This document shows, piece after piece, positions 23,426 through 32,600 of a stretch of DNA of 64,000 bases. The notes under the pieces were generated by a model. That model was not told the DNA's origin, did not search any database, and saw only the letters and a program-made list of their open reading frames with translations. The stretch's first letter is position 1. Every line of letters begins with the position of its first letter. The position numbers and the translations under genes are program-made. Source of the DNA: Pigmentiphaga sp. H8 (GTDB taxonomy: Bacteria; Pseudomonadota; Gammaproteobacteria; Burkholderiales; Burkholderiaceae_B); contig NZ_CP033966.1 of the NCBI RefSeq assembly GCF_003854895.1, forward strand, positions 1,116,001 through 1,180,000, given 5' to 3'.

Positions 23426-24406
23426 ATGCAAGCCTCGTTCCGAGTGCCGGCGATCGCCGCCTTTGTCACTGCCTTCACCCTGTCCCTGGGCGCCGTCAGC
23501 GTCCAGGCCGCCTGGCCCGAGCGCCCCATCACCATCGTCGTTCCCACCGCTCCCGGTGGCGGCAACGATGCGTTCGCGCGCGTCATCGCCCAGAAAATGG
23601 GCGAGAGCCTCAAGCAGAGCGTCGTGGTCGTCAACAAGGCCGGCGCGCAGGGCGCCATCGGCAGCGAATACGTCGCTCGTGCGCCGGCGGATGGCTACAC
23701 CATCCTGTTCGGCTACATCGCCACGCACGGCATCAACCCCGCGCTGCAGAAGCTGCGCTACGACCCGGTCAAGGACTTCAAGCCCATCGGCCTGCTGGCC
23801 AGCTCGCCCACGCTGCTGGTGGTGTCCTCGGCCTCCGGCATTACCTCGGTCAAGGACCTGGTCGAAAAATCCAAGAAAGATCCCAAGGGCCTGAGCTACG
23901 CCTCGGCCGGTGCCGGTACCGCGCCGCACGTCACGGCCGAGCTGTTCAAGATGGTGACGGGCGCCAACATGCTGCACGTGCCGTACAAGGGTTCGGCGCC
24001 GGCGATGACCGACACGCTGGCCGGCACGACGCAAGTCATGTTCCCCAGCCTGTTCAGCGCCTATCCCCACCTGGCTTCTGGCCGGATCAAGGCCCTGGCC
24101 CTGGCCGGCGACAAGCGGTCCGACGTCCTGAAGGACGTGCCGACGCTGGAAGAGCTGGGCGTCAAGGGCGTCAGTGTGCCCCAGTGGTATGCGCTGTTCG
24201 CGCCGGCCGGTACCGACGACGCCATCGTCGATCGCCTGAACAAGGAACTCAACGCCGCGCTGCATGACCCCGAGGTGATCGCCAAGTTCAAGGAGCAGGG
24301 CGCCGAGACGAAGAGCAGCACGCCGCAGGAACTGGGCGCATTCGTGAAGGCCGAAGTGGCTCGCTGGAAGAAGGTCGTGGAGGCGGCGAAGCTCACGACT
24401 GAATAG
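23426..24406 (+). CDS. Bug/TctC-family periplasmic receptor
   Basis: A 326-residue exported receptor. The signal peptide ends near residue 28 (VQA-A) and the mature part begins with WPERPITIVVPTAPGGGNDA. Further family marks are VVVVNKAGAQGAIGSEYVA, the APADGYTILFGY loop and PYKGSAPAMTDTLAG. It is rich in lysine compared with the other receptors here. The ATG has a GGAGA ribosome site and lies 92 bases after the tautomerase gene, probably in the same operon. A dyad-rich repeat and then a terminator follow. Confidence 0.95.
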   Translation: MQASFRVPAIAAFVTAFTLSLGAVSVQAAWPERPITIVVPTAPGGGNDAFARVIAQKMGESLKQSVVVVNKAGAQGAIGSEYVARAPADGYTILFGYIATHGINPALQKLRYDPVKDFKPIGLLASSPTLLVVSSASGITSVKDLVEKSKKDPKGLSYASAGAGTAPHVTAELFKMVTGANMLHVPYKGSAPAMTDTLAGTTQVMFPSLFSAYPHLASGRIKALALAGDKRSDVLKDVPTLEELGVKGVSVPQWYALFAPAGTDDAIVDRLNKELNAALHDPEVIAKFKEQGAETKSSTPQELGAFVKAEVARWKKVVEAAKLTTE

Positions 24407-24412
24407 GAGTAG

Positions 24413-24488
24413 TCCCTCCCCACGCGCTTCGCGCGCCCCCCAGGGGGCGGCACTGGCGGACCGGCGGAGCCGGATCCGCGGTGCCCTG
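24413..24488 (-). repeat. Intergenic dyad-rich repeat, copy C
   Basis: Inverted copy of the family. On the plus strand it reads from a C-rich start through ACGCGCTTCGCGCG, CCCCCCAGGGGG and GGACCGGCGGAGCCGGATCC to GGTGCCCTGG. It begins seven bases after the stop codon of the Bug receptor and precedes that gene's terminator. The orientation relative to the gene 3' end is the same as in copies A, B and D. Confidence 0.85.
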
Positions 24489-24510
24489 GAGGGGGCAGGG
24501 TTGTCTGGAA

Positions 24511-24535
24511 GGCGGTGCTTGCACCGCCTTTTTCT
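24511..24535 (+). terminator. Rho-independent terminator after the Bug receptor gene
   Basis: The stem GGCGGTGC-TT-GCACCGCC is followed by TTTTTCTTT. It ends transcription from the tautomerase-Bug operon, just before the ribosome site of the esterase gene at 24551. Confidence 0.85.
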
Positions 24536-24550
24536 TTATCAGGAGGAGAT

Positions 24551-25585
24551 ATGAAGAGGACAGTTACGGCGGTCGCGGTGGTGGTGTCGGCTTGGGCGGG
24601 GGCGGCGGTGGCGCAGCCTATCGTGCTGCGCGACATGGGGTCGTTCCATATCGGCGGCGAGCCTTTCGTGGTGTCGGGCGAGCCGGTGAAGGAAGTGAAG
24701 TTCACCGCCAACGGCGTGCCGCTGAAAATCGATCCCAACGGTACCTACATGGTCGGGCAGATGTACGTGCAGTACTTCATCCCCGAGTCCCGCAAGGGCG
24801 CGGTGCCGCTGCTGATGTGGCATGGCGGCGGCTTGTCGGGGGTAACGTACGAGACGACGCCGGACGGCCGGCCCGGATGGCTGAACGATTTCCTGCGCAA
24901 GGGGTGGGCGGTCTACAACTCGGATGCGGTCGAGCGCGGCCGTTCGGGATGGCCGGCCACGGCCAAGCCGGTATGGAAGGGCGATCCGGTCCTGGTCACC
25001 GCGGCCAATGCCTATGAACGCTTCCGCATCGGCGGGGCGGGGTCGTGGAGCGAGGATCCGGCGCAGCGCAAGCTCCTGCCCGGCAACCAGTTCCCGGCCG
25101 ACCAGATCTGGCAGTTCTCACGGCAATTCGTGCCTCGCTGGATCACCACGGACGAACCCACGTTGAAAGCCTATCTGCAATTGGTGGACAAGGTATGCCC
25201 CTGCGTGCTTCTGGTGCACAGCCAGGCCGGCAAATTCGGCTTCCAGGCCGCGCAGGCACGCCCGGACAAGATCCGCGCCGTGGTGGCCGTCGAACCCGCC
25301 GAGGTCGGTGACGCGGACAAGGAAAAAATCGCCGCGCTCAAGTCGGTGCCCGCTCTGATGGTCTACGGCGACTACATCGAACAGGATTCGCGCTGGCCGG
25401 CCATCCGCGCCAAGGGCGCGCGCTTTGCTCAGGCGGTCAGGGAGGCCGGCGGCCAGGTGGACGAGGTCGATCTGCCCAAAGTGGGTATCAAGGGCAATTC
25501 GCACATGGTGATGATGGACAAGAACAACCTGGAAGTGTCCGCCTTGATCAACGAATGGCTGACCAAGCGCGGACTGTACCGGTAG
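24551..25585 (+). CDS. Secreted alpha/beta hydrolase, esterase-713-like
   Basis: A 344-residue exported hydrolase; the signal peptide ends near residue 21 (AVA-Q). It lacks the usual GxSxG elbow and has VHSQAG instead, with nucleophile S224. The likely acid is E248 (AVEPAE) and the base H318 (GNSHMV). The S-to-E spacing of 24 and S-to-H spacing of about 93 agree with what is known of the unusual Alcaligenes esterase 713, as does the HGGGLSGVTYETTPDGRPGW segment near residue 91. The natural substrate is unknown. A strong AGGAGGAG ribosome site precedes the ATG; a terminator lies just upstream, so the gene needs its own promoter. Confidence 0.82.
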   Translation: MKRTVTAVAVVVSAWAGAAVAQPIVLRDMGSFHIGGEPFVVSGEPVKEVKFTANGVPLKIDPNGTYMVGQMYVQYFIPESRKGAVPLLMWHGGGLSGVTYETTPDGRPGWLNDFLRKGWAVYNSDAVERGRSGWPATAKPVWKGDPVLVTAANAYERFRIGGAGSWSEDPAQRKLLPGNQFPADQIWQFSRQFVPRWITTDEPTLKAYLQLVDKVCPCVLLVHSQAGKFGFQAAQARPDKIRAVVAVEPAEVGDADKEKIAALKSVPALMVYGDYIEQDSRWPAIRAKGARFAQAVREAGGQVDEVDLPKVGIKGNSHMVMMDKNNLEVSALINEWLTKRGLYR

Positions 25586-25627
25586 CTTGAAGGGAAGCGG
25601 CCAAGGGCCGCATGGGGAGGGCTGCCC

Positions 25628-25939
25628 TCAGGACAGCTCTCTTACCTCGACGTCGACGATGTCGCTGCGCTTCATGCGGTTGGCATAGCCGCTCGTGGGG
25701 CGGGAGGGGGCCGCCGCGGCGGTGGCGCCCTCGGCGTTGCCGCCGAAGCCCCAGCGGGTCTGGGAGCGTTTCCAGTACGTATTGGCGACGAACGGCTTGC
25801 CGCGCAGCTTGGCCACGACGTAGACGATGGCCAGGGCGACGGCGGTCGAGGCGAGGAGGATGGCCGCCATGATCATGCCGACCAGGGCGATGCCCGCCAC
25901 GAAGGCGGTGCGTAGCAATTTGGCGATGGTGTCAGTCAT
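25628..25939 (-). CDS. Small predicted membrane protein, unknown
   Basis: A 103-residue protein with one long or two short hydrophobic segments at about residues 8-44 (FVAGIALVGMIMAAILLAST and following). A polar, Trp- and Tyr-containing tail follows (NTYWKRSQTRWGFGG). No family was recognised. It is convergent with the esterase gene (42 bases apart) and is read on the same strand as the CNNM-type gene, 128 bases after it. Base composition and codon use are like the neighbours, and the hydrophobic pattern supports a real gene. Confidence 0.65.
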   Translation of the reverse strand: MTDTIAKLLRTAFVAGIALVGMIMAAILLASTAVALAIVYVVAKLRGKPFVANTYWKRSQTRWGFGGNAEGATAAAAPSRPTSGYANRMKRSDIVDVEVRELS

Positions 25940-26067
25940 AGGTGGTGCGTCGGGGCGGGCGTCGCCCGGGAGCGGGCAGTCAAAGCGTTTGGGCGGCCGC
26001 GGGGTTGGAAAAGTTCCCGATTATTTCTTGGGGCTTGCCCTGCAAATGGGGATGCCCGCGGCCAGGT

Positions 26068-27381
26068 TCAATAGGGTTCTTCCGGAGTTTCGGCGGGTTC
26101 GATGCGGGTGGCGATGACCTTGTCGATGCGTTTGCCATCCATATCGACCACTTCGAAGTTCCAGCCGGCCCAGTCGACCTGCTCGCCGGTGTGCGGGATG
26201 CGGCCCAGCAGCAGCATCAGCATGCCGGACAGCGTATGGTAAGTGCCCGAATCCCCTTCGGGTAGATGCTGTAAACCCAGCATATCCTCCATCTCGTGTA
26301 CGTCGAGCAGGCCATCGAGCAGCCAGGAGCCGTCCTCGCGCTGGACGGCCGAGGATTCCTCGGGCGCCGTGGATGTGTGGAATTCGCCCACGATGGCCTC
26401 GAGCACGTCGCGCAGGGTCACCAGGCCCTGCACGTCGCCGTATTCGTCCACGACCAGCGCGGTCTGGGTGTGCGAGTCGCGGAAGTTCTGGACCAGTTCG
26501 GTGCCGGTCAGTGTCTCGGGCACGTACAGCACCGGGCTCAGCTTGCTGGCGAGGTCGAGCGGCTCGCCCGCCATGAGCTGGGCCAGCAGGTCCTTGGCCC
26601 GCACGAAGCCGATCACGTCCGACAGGTCTTCCCGCACGACGGGGAAGCGGGAGTGGTGAGAGCTTTCTATCTTCGCCCGCGAGACCTCGAGCGGCGCGTT
26701 GACGTCGAGGTAGGTGATGTCCGAGCGCGGCACCATGAGCGAGGACAGGCGCCGTTCGTCCAGCCGGAAGACGTTGCGCACCATCAGTTGCTCGGCCTGC
26801 TCGAAGATGCCCGCCGTGGCGCCCTGGGCCATCAGCACCTGGATTTCTTCCTCGGTGACGAGCTGGTCGTTGTTTTCCTTGGCGCCCATGAGCTTGAGCA
26901 CCGTGTCGGTGGCCAGCGACAGCAGCTTGACGAAGGGCGTGGCGACCCACGACAGCAGGCGCATGGGCGCGGCGATCAGGCCGGCGATGGTTTCCGCATG
27001 CATCTGGCCCAGCCGCTTGGGGACCAGTTCGCCAATGATGATGGAAAGCAGGGTGATGACGATGACCACCAGCGTCAGCGCGATGGCGCTGGCCGCGTCC
27101 GCCAGTGCCGGGAAGTGGAGGCGGATGGTTTCGGCCAGCGGCTTGGCCAGGGCGCCCTCGCCGACGATACCGGTCAGGATGCCGATCGAGGTGATGCCGA
27201 TCTGGACAGTGGAAAGGAATCGCGTGGGGTGTTCGGCCAGTTCGAGCGCGGCGCGGGCCTTGGCATCGCCTTCGTCGGCGCGCTGTTGCAGGCGGGATTT
27301 GCGGGCGGTGACAACGGCGATCTCGCTCATGGCGAAAATGCCGTTGGCGATGAACAAAATCAGAAGTAAGCCAATTTCCAT
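26068..27381 (-). CDS. CNNM/CorC-type transporter-associated membrane protein (DUF21-CBS-CorC_HlyC)
   Basis: A 437-residue inner-membrane protein of the hemolysin-C/CNNM family. An N-terminal DUF21 domain with about four hydrophobic segments covers residues 1-190, including the family motif IGITSIGILTG and GELVPKRLG. A CBS-domain pair follows at about 200-340 (MVPRSDITYLDV, VVDEYGDVQGLVTLRDVLE). The C-terminus is a CorC_HlyC domain. Members are linked to magnesium or cobalt efflux and ion homeostasis; the older name hemolysin is misleading. The ATG at 27381 begins the first hydrophobic segment. It is divergent from the tamA region across 398 bp. Confidence 0.9.
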   Translation of the reverse strand: MEIGLLLILFIANGIFAMSEIAVVTARKSRLQQRADEGDAKARAALELAEHPTRFLSTVQIGITSIGILTGIVGEGALAKPLAETIRLHFPALADAASAIALTLVVIVITLLSIIIGELVPKRLGQMHAETIAGLIAAPMRLLSWVATPFVKLLSLATDTVLKLMGAKENNDQLVTEEEIQVLMAQGATAGIFEQAEQLMVRNVFRLDERRLSSLMVPRSDITYLDVNAPLEVSRAKIESSHHSRFPVVREDLSDVIGFVRAKDLLAQLMAGEPLDLASKLSPVLYVPETLTGTELVQNFRDSHTQTALVVDEYGDVQGLVTLRDVLEAIVGEFHTSTAPEESSAVQREDGSWLLDGLLDVHEMEDMLGLQHLPEGDSGTYHTLSGMLMLLLGRIPHTGEQVDWAGWNFEVVDMDGKRIDKVIATRIEPAETPEEPY

Positions 27382-27657
27382 TTTTTCAGGCGGGTTGGTC
27401 AGGCGGGCATTCCCCTTCTGTTTGGAAAACGCTTGTAACGCCAGCGAAACCGGTCTTATTTGACCGAATTTCCCCCACCTACTGTTATGAAGACCCCGTA
27501 GCATAGCCGAGGATGGCCGTATTCCAAATGAGCAATGCTACTTATCGGACGTGTCGAGCCCGTAAACACCTGGAAACAATCGCCGCCACGCGATCGCGGA
27601 TCGCGCGCGCGATCCGCTATGCTTGGGGTTGAAAACAATCAATACAGCGGAAGCGTC
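27382..27657. other. Intergenic region upstream of tamA with a 22-base palindrome
   Basis: Together with the small frame that follows, this fills the 398 bp between the CNNM gene and tamA. The clearest structure is a perfect palindrome at 27596-27617, arms GCGGATCGCG and CGCGATCCGC around CG, next to CTATGCT, a possible -10 box for tamA. No protein-coding gene could be supported in these bases. Confidence 0.5.
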
Positions 27658-27780
27658 ATGAGTTTGTCAGTCGAACGGGCCTGCGTGGCCGTGCACACCA
27701 TGATCGATCCACTCTCGGGCGCCTGCGGGGCGGGCGCCGCGGTCGCGAACGGAAACGTACTGCCTGTCGCGCGGACGTGA
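27658..27780 (+). CDS. Possible 40-residue leader reading frame ending in the tamA start codon
   Basis: An ATG at 27658, preceded by GGAAG at a suitable distance, opens a 40-residue frame. Its TGA stop shares a base with the tamA ATG (TGATG). The peptide is mildly hydrophobic with no known domain. tamA itself has no good ribosome site of its own, so coupled translation is possible. The frame could also be chance in high-GC DNA, and protein-level conservation was not testable here. Confidence 0.35.
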   Translation: MSLSVERACVAVHTMIDPLSGACGAGAAVANGNVLPVART

Positions 27781-29621
27781 TGCGCCTGCCTTTCGCGCCC
27801 GTCCTCCTGTGCACCTTGCTGGTCCAGCCCGCGTTCGCGGCGCGGCCCGAGATCACCATCGACCCCGGGGGGCTGTCCGCCAGCGCCCTGGAGGCCGTCA
27901 CGCTGGCCGTGGACAGCATGGCCGACATGGCCGACGACCAGGACGGCGGCGAGGGCATACGGCTGCGCCGCCGCGCCCGCGAAGCCACGCTGGACGCCCT
28001 GGCCACCGAAGGCTATTTCTCGCCCCAGGTCCAGCTCGAGGCCGGGACCGACGTGGCCGGCGCCACTTGGGACATCGTCATCGTTCCGGGCGAGCGCACC
28101 ATCGTCGAGTCCGTGGACATCTCCTTTCTGGGCGCCATATCCGGTCCGGAGTTCGAGGAGCGCGTCGCCAAGCTGCGGCAGGACTGGGACTTGAAGGAAG
28201 GCAGCCCCTTCCGCAACGAGGAATGGGAGACCGCCAAGCGCAACCTGCTGGACACGGCGTCCGAGCGCGATTTCCCGGTGGCCCGCCTGGTCGATACGGC
28301 GGCCGACGTGGACGCCGACCGGGCCCGGGCGGCCCTGCACATCAAGCTCGACAGCGGCCCGGCCGTGCGCCTGTCGGGCGTCGAGGTCCGGGGCCTGAAA
28401 CGCGTGCCCCAGGGGACGGTCGAGCGCTATGTCCGCATCCGCCCGGGCGAGCCCTACGACCGCGACCGCATGGTGGACTGGCAGCAGACGCTCCAGTCCT
28501 CGCCGTTCTTCTCGGGCGCCAAGCTCGACATCGACCGCCAGGGCATCGCGCCCAACCATGAAGAGGATCCGGCCCTGATGCCCGAGGGGCTGGAGCCGGA
28601 CCAGACGCGCACCGAGCGGGCCTACCAGGGACCCAGCCACCTGACGCTGCCGGTGCTGGCCGACGTGGTCGAATCGCGCCCGCGCCGCATGAGCGTCGCG
28701 CTGGGCGTGGACGACGAGGCCGGGCCGCGCATCGAGACGGTCTACCGGCAGAACGTGGTGCTGGGCCAGCCGGTGGAACTGGAGACGGGGCTGCGGCTGG
28801 ACCGCCTGCGCAAGCTCGGCTATGCCGACATCCATCTCGCGCCCAACGAGAACGGTTTTCGCGACAGCTTCGGCGTGCTGGCGCAGGACTCGGACGTGCA
28901 GGGCCTGCACGTGCGGCGGCTGGCGGTGGGTGCCATCCGCGCCAAGACCTATCCCGCCGGTTTCCAGAGCCGCGTCGAGTACGAGACCCGCTACGGCGCG
29001 CGGGTCGCGCACGAAATGACCGACATCGACGGCTACAACTCCTTCACCACCAACACGGCCACGGCCACCGCCGAGGTCATCCGCCGCGACGTCAACGACA
29101 AGTACGATCCGCGCGAAGGCACGCTGTTCGCGCTGGGCGCCGGCGCGGGCACCGCGCTCGACGCCAGCAACCATTTCCACCGGCTGACCGCGCGCGGCCA
29201 GTTCTGGTGGTCGCCCACCAAGCGCGACGTCATCACGGTGCGCGGCGAGGTCGGGCGCCTGTGGGCGCAGGATCTCAACCGCGTGCCGGACGATTTCTCG
29301 TTCCGCACCGGTGGCGCGCGGTCGGTGCGCGGGTACCGCTACCTGGGCCTGGGGCGCCAGGTGGGCAACGCGGTGCTGGGCGATGCCGTGCTGTTCGTCG
29401 CCAGCGTGGAAGCCACGCGTTACTTCGATGACCGGCTGGGCGGGGCGATTTTCGTCGATACGGGCAACGTCGCCTCGCGCTTCTCGGACATGAAGCTGGC
29501 CACCGGCGTGGGCGCGGGCCTGCGGGTCCGCACGCCGGCGGGGCCGCTGAGCGTGGACCTGGCCTACGCGCTGCGCGACAAGAACATCCGCCTGCACTTT
29601 TCCCTGGGGATCGCATTTTGA
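27780..29621 (+). CDS. tamA: Autotransporter assembly complex outer-membrane protein TamA
   Basis: A BamA-family (Omp85) outer-membrane protein of 613 residues. With TamB it helps insert autotransporters and other outer-membrane proteins and may move phospholipids. A signal peptide ends near residue 21 (AFA-A). POTRA domains occupy roughly 30-270; one matches GVEVRGLKRVPQGTVERYVRIRPGEPYD. The 16-strand barrel follows, with the conserved FRTGGARSVRGYRYLGLG in the loop L6 region (the VRGY motif) and a final strand ending in an aromatic residue, as needed for Bam recognition. Its stop codon overlaps the start of tamB. Confidence 0.94.
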   Translation: MRLPFAPVLLCTLLVQPAFAARPEITIDPGGLSASALEAVTLAVDSMADMADDQDGGEGIRLRRRAREATLDALATEGYFSPQVQLEAGTDVAGATWDIVIVPGERTIVESVDISFLGAISGPEFEERVAKLRQDWDLKEGSPFRNEEWETAKRNLLDTASERDFPVARLVDTAADVDADRARAALHIKLDSGPAVRLSGVEVRGLKRVPQGTVERYVRIRPGEPYDRDRMVDWQQTLQSSPFFSGAKLDIDRQGIAPNHEEDPALMPEGLEPDQTRTERAYQGPSHLTLPVLADVVESRPRRMSVALGVDDEAGPRIETVYRQNVVLGQPVELETGLRLDRLRKLGYADIHLAPNENGFRDSFGVLAQDSDVQGLHVRRLAVGAIRAKTYPAGFQSRVEYETRYGARVAHEMTDIDGYNSFTTNTATATAEVIRRDVNDKYDPREGTLFALGAGAGTALDASNHFHRLTARGQFWWSPTKRDVITVRGEVGRLWAQDLNRVPDDFSFRTGGARSVRGYRYLGLGRQVGNAVLGDAVLFVASVEATRYFDDRLGGAIFVDTGNVASRFSDMKLATGVGAGLRVRTPAGPLSVDLAYALRDKNIRLHFSLGIAF

Positions 29622-32600
29622 ACGGGCCCGCCACTCCTCCCGCCAAGCCCGCCCCGCGCCGCCGCCACTGGCCCTGGGCCGTGGCGGGCGTCCTCGTGCT
29701 GGGCGTGGCCGCGGTGGCCGGCGCGGGCGCATGGATCGCGTCCTCGGCCAGCGGCGCGGCCTGGGCCGTGCGCACCGGCGTGCAACTGGCGGGCGGGTCC
29801 GTGCGGCTGGAAGGCGTGCGCGGCTCGCTGCTGGGCGGATTGAACGTCGACACGCTGGAGCTGCGGCTGCCGACGATGGATGCGGACCTGGAGCAGGTGC
29901 GTCTGGACGTCCGCTGGCGTGCGCTGCGCGGCGCACGGCTGCATGTTTCCGAGTTGTCGGCGCGACGGGCCAGGCTGAACCTGCGGCCGTCCGACGAGCC
30001 CAGCACGCCGCTGGCCTCGCTGCGGCTGCCGCTTGCGATCGACGTGGACAAGCTGGGGCTCGGCACGCTGGACATCGAGATGGACGGCGAGCGGCTGCCC
30101 GCCAGCTTCGATGCCATCGACCTGCGCGCGACCTCATCGGGCGCCGAACACCGGATCCTGCTGGCCAATCTGCACGTGGCGGCGCCGCAGGCCGAGGCGA
30201 CGCTGCGGGGCGAGGCCAGCGTGGGCGCCGATGCGCCGTTCCCCGTGAAGCTGGCGCTGCACGCCACGGGCCGCCAGGCGGCGCACGCCTTCGACCTGGG
30301 CACCTCGGCCACCGGATCGCTGGAGCGCCTGGCCTTCGCCGTGAAGGGCGATGGCGCGGGCGTGGACGTGAATGCCGAGGGGCAGGCGGCGCTGCTGGAA
30401 GGGTTTCCGCTGCGCGGACTCAAGCTGGCGCTGCGCGGCATCGATCCCTCGGCCTGGGTGCCCGGCGCGCCGTCCGCCAACCTGGGCCTGACCGCCGACC
30501 TGGCGGTGGCCGCGGGCTCCGGACCGGCGCTGCTGCAAGGCCCGTTCGCGCTGACCAATTCCACGCCGCGCCCCTTGGACAAGGACGGCGTGCCCGTGGC
30601 TGCCGTCTCGGGGCAACTGAGCGCGCCGGTCGAGACCTTCGACGCGCTGGATGTGGCCGGGCTCGTGATCGAGTTCGCGGGGGGCGGGCGCCTGTCGGGC
30701 CAGATGGACTGGCGCCGCGACGCCTCGGCCGGCGACGCGGGACGGATGCAGGGCCGGCTGCAGGCCAACGGTATCGACGCGTCGCGGCTGCATGGCGCCG
30801 CGCTGCCGACCAAGCTGGCGGGGACGCTGGCTTTCTCGGCCGACGCGGCCACCCAGTCGCTGACCGCGGATCTGTCCGACCGGTCGCGCAAGGTGCCGCT
30901 GGCCCTCAAGCTCGAGGCCGGCGTGCGCGACGAAGTCGTGCGCGTGCCGCAGTTCGCGCTGACCGCCGGCGAGGCGCGCGCGAACGGCAAGGGAGAACTG
31001 CAACTGGCCGAGCCGCGCCGCTTCGCCGCCGAGCTGCGGCTGGATCGTTTCGATCCCAGCCACTGGGTGCGCAGCGAAGCCCTGCCGCCGGCCCAGGTTT
31101 CGGCGCGGGCCGAGGTGAAGGGGGCCTTGCTGCCGGAGCTGGGCGGGACGGCGCAACTGCGCATCGAGGACGGCAGCCGCTGGAACGGACAACCGCTGGG
31201 CGGACATGGCGAACTGGTCTTCGCCGGCATGCGCGTCACGCGCGCCGACGCGGCGCTGAATGCCGGCAACAACCGGCTGACGGCCAAGGGCGCGTTCGGC
31301 CGACCGGGCGACAAGCTCGATTTCGACCTGGACGCACCGCGCTTGCAGACGTTGTCATCGCTGTTGAACGGCCGCCTGTCCGCGCGCGGCTCGCTGGGTG
31401 AAACGCTGGATGCGCCGGTGCTGGACATGACGCTGGACGCGGGCGACCTGCAAATGCCCGGCGGCGTGCGCGTCGGCAAGGTCCAGGGACGAACGAACCT
31501 GGGCGGCTCGCCGGTGAACGGCAAGCGCCCGCAGGGCGGGTTCGCGGCCGCGCCCGCCGACATCGATCTGCGTATCGAGAACATGTCCGTGTCCAGCGCG
31601 CCGCAGGCCACCATGAGCCACGGGACCTTGCGCCTGCAAGGCACGATGGCGCGGCACGAAGGGGTGGTGGACGCCGAGTTCGCGCCGGCCGACCGGTCGG
31701 CGCCGGCCACGCTGGCAGTCCGCTTCGACGGCGGCTGGGGGGCGGGCCCGGGGCGCGGCGCGCTGCCCGGATGGCGGGGCAAGGTGGGGCAGTTCGAACT
31801 GGCCCGCGCGCCGCTGGGCATGTCGCTCGAGGCGCCGGTGGAACTGAGCTACGTGCCGGCCGCCGCGGCGCCGCAATGGCAGTGGGAGGTCGGCCCCGCG
31901 GGCATCGCCCTGCGCCTGCCGGGCGGGCAGACCGGCAAGCTGGTCAACGAGGGGGCACGCGGAGGCGATGGCCGTTGGGAATCGCGCGGCCGCGCCGAGG
32001 GGCTGGCGTGGGCGCCGGAGATCCTGCTGGAGGCCCTGGGCGGCAAACCCATACCGCGCGAGCGCATCATCGTGCTGGACGCCGAGTGGGACATGCGTTT
32101 CGCCGGTTCGCTGCAAGGGGCGGCGAACATCCGCCGCCGCAGCGGCGACTTGTGGGTGCCCGGCACGCCGCCGCTGGCGCTGGGCCTGCGCACGCTGGAT
32201 GCGAGCGTGCGCGCGACGCCGGACGGCAATGCCGGCCATAGCCGAGTCGTCCTGCAAGCCCTGGTCGAGGGCGAGCGCGTGGGCAGCGTGCGGGTGGATG
32301 GCGAAGCCGGCGTCGTCGCCCGCGACGGCGCGATCGGCCTGGATCGCGACCGCCCGGCCCAGCTCGAGGCCCAGGTCGACCTGAAGGACCTGAGCTGGGT
32401 CAGCCTGTTCGTCGGCGACAGCGTCGAGGTGGGCGGCAAGGTGGCGGGCTCGGCGCGCGTGACCCAGTCCGGCGGCCAGTGGCACGCCACCGGCGGCTTG
32501 CAGGGCGAAGGCATCCGGATCGTGCGGCTGGACGATGGGCTGAGACTGCTGGACGGCAAGCTCAAAGCGACGCTGGAGGATGACCGCATCGTGCTGGAGT

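Noticed and set aside
26068..27381. Haemolysin as function of the DUF21-CBS-CorC_HlyC protein
   Set aside because: The name comes from an old annotation of the family. The domain order is that of CNNM/CorC ion-transport-related proteins and no toxin feature is present.
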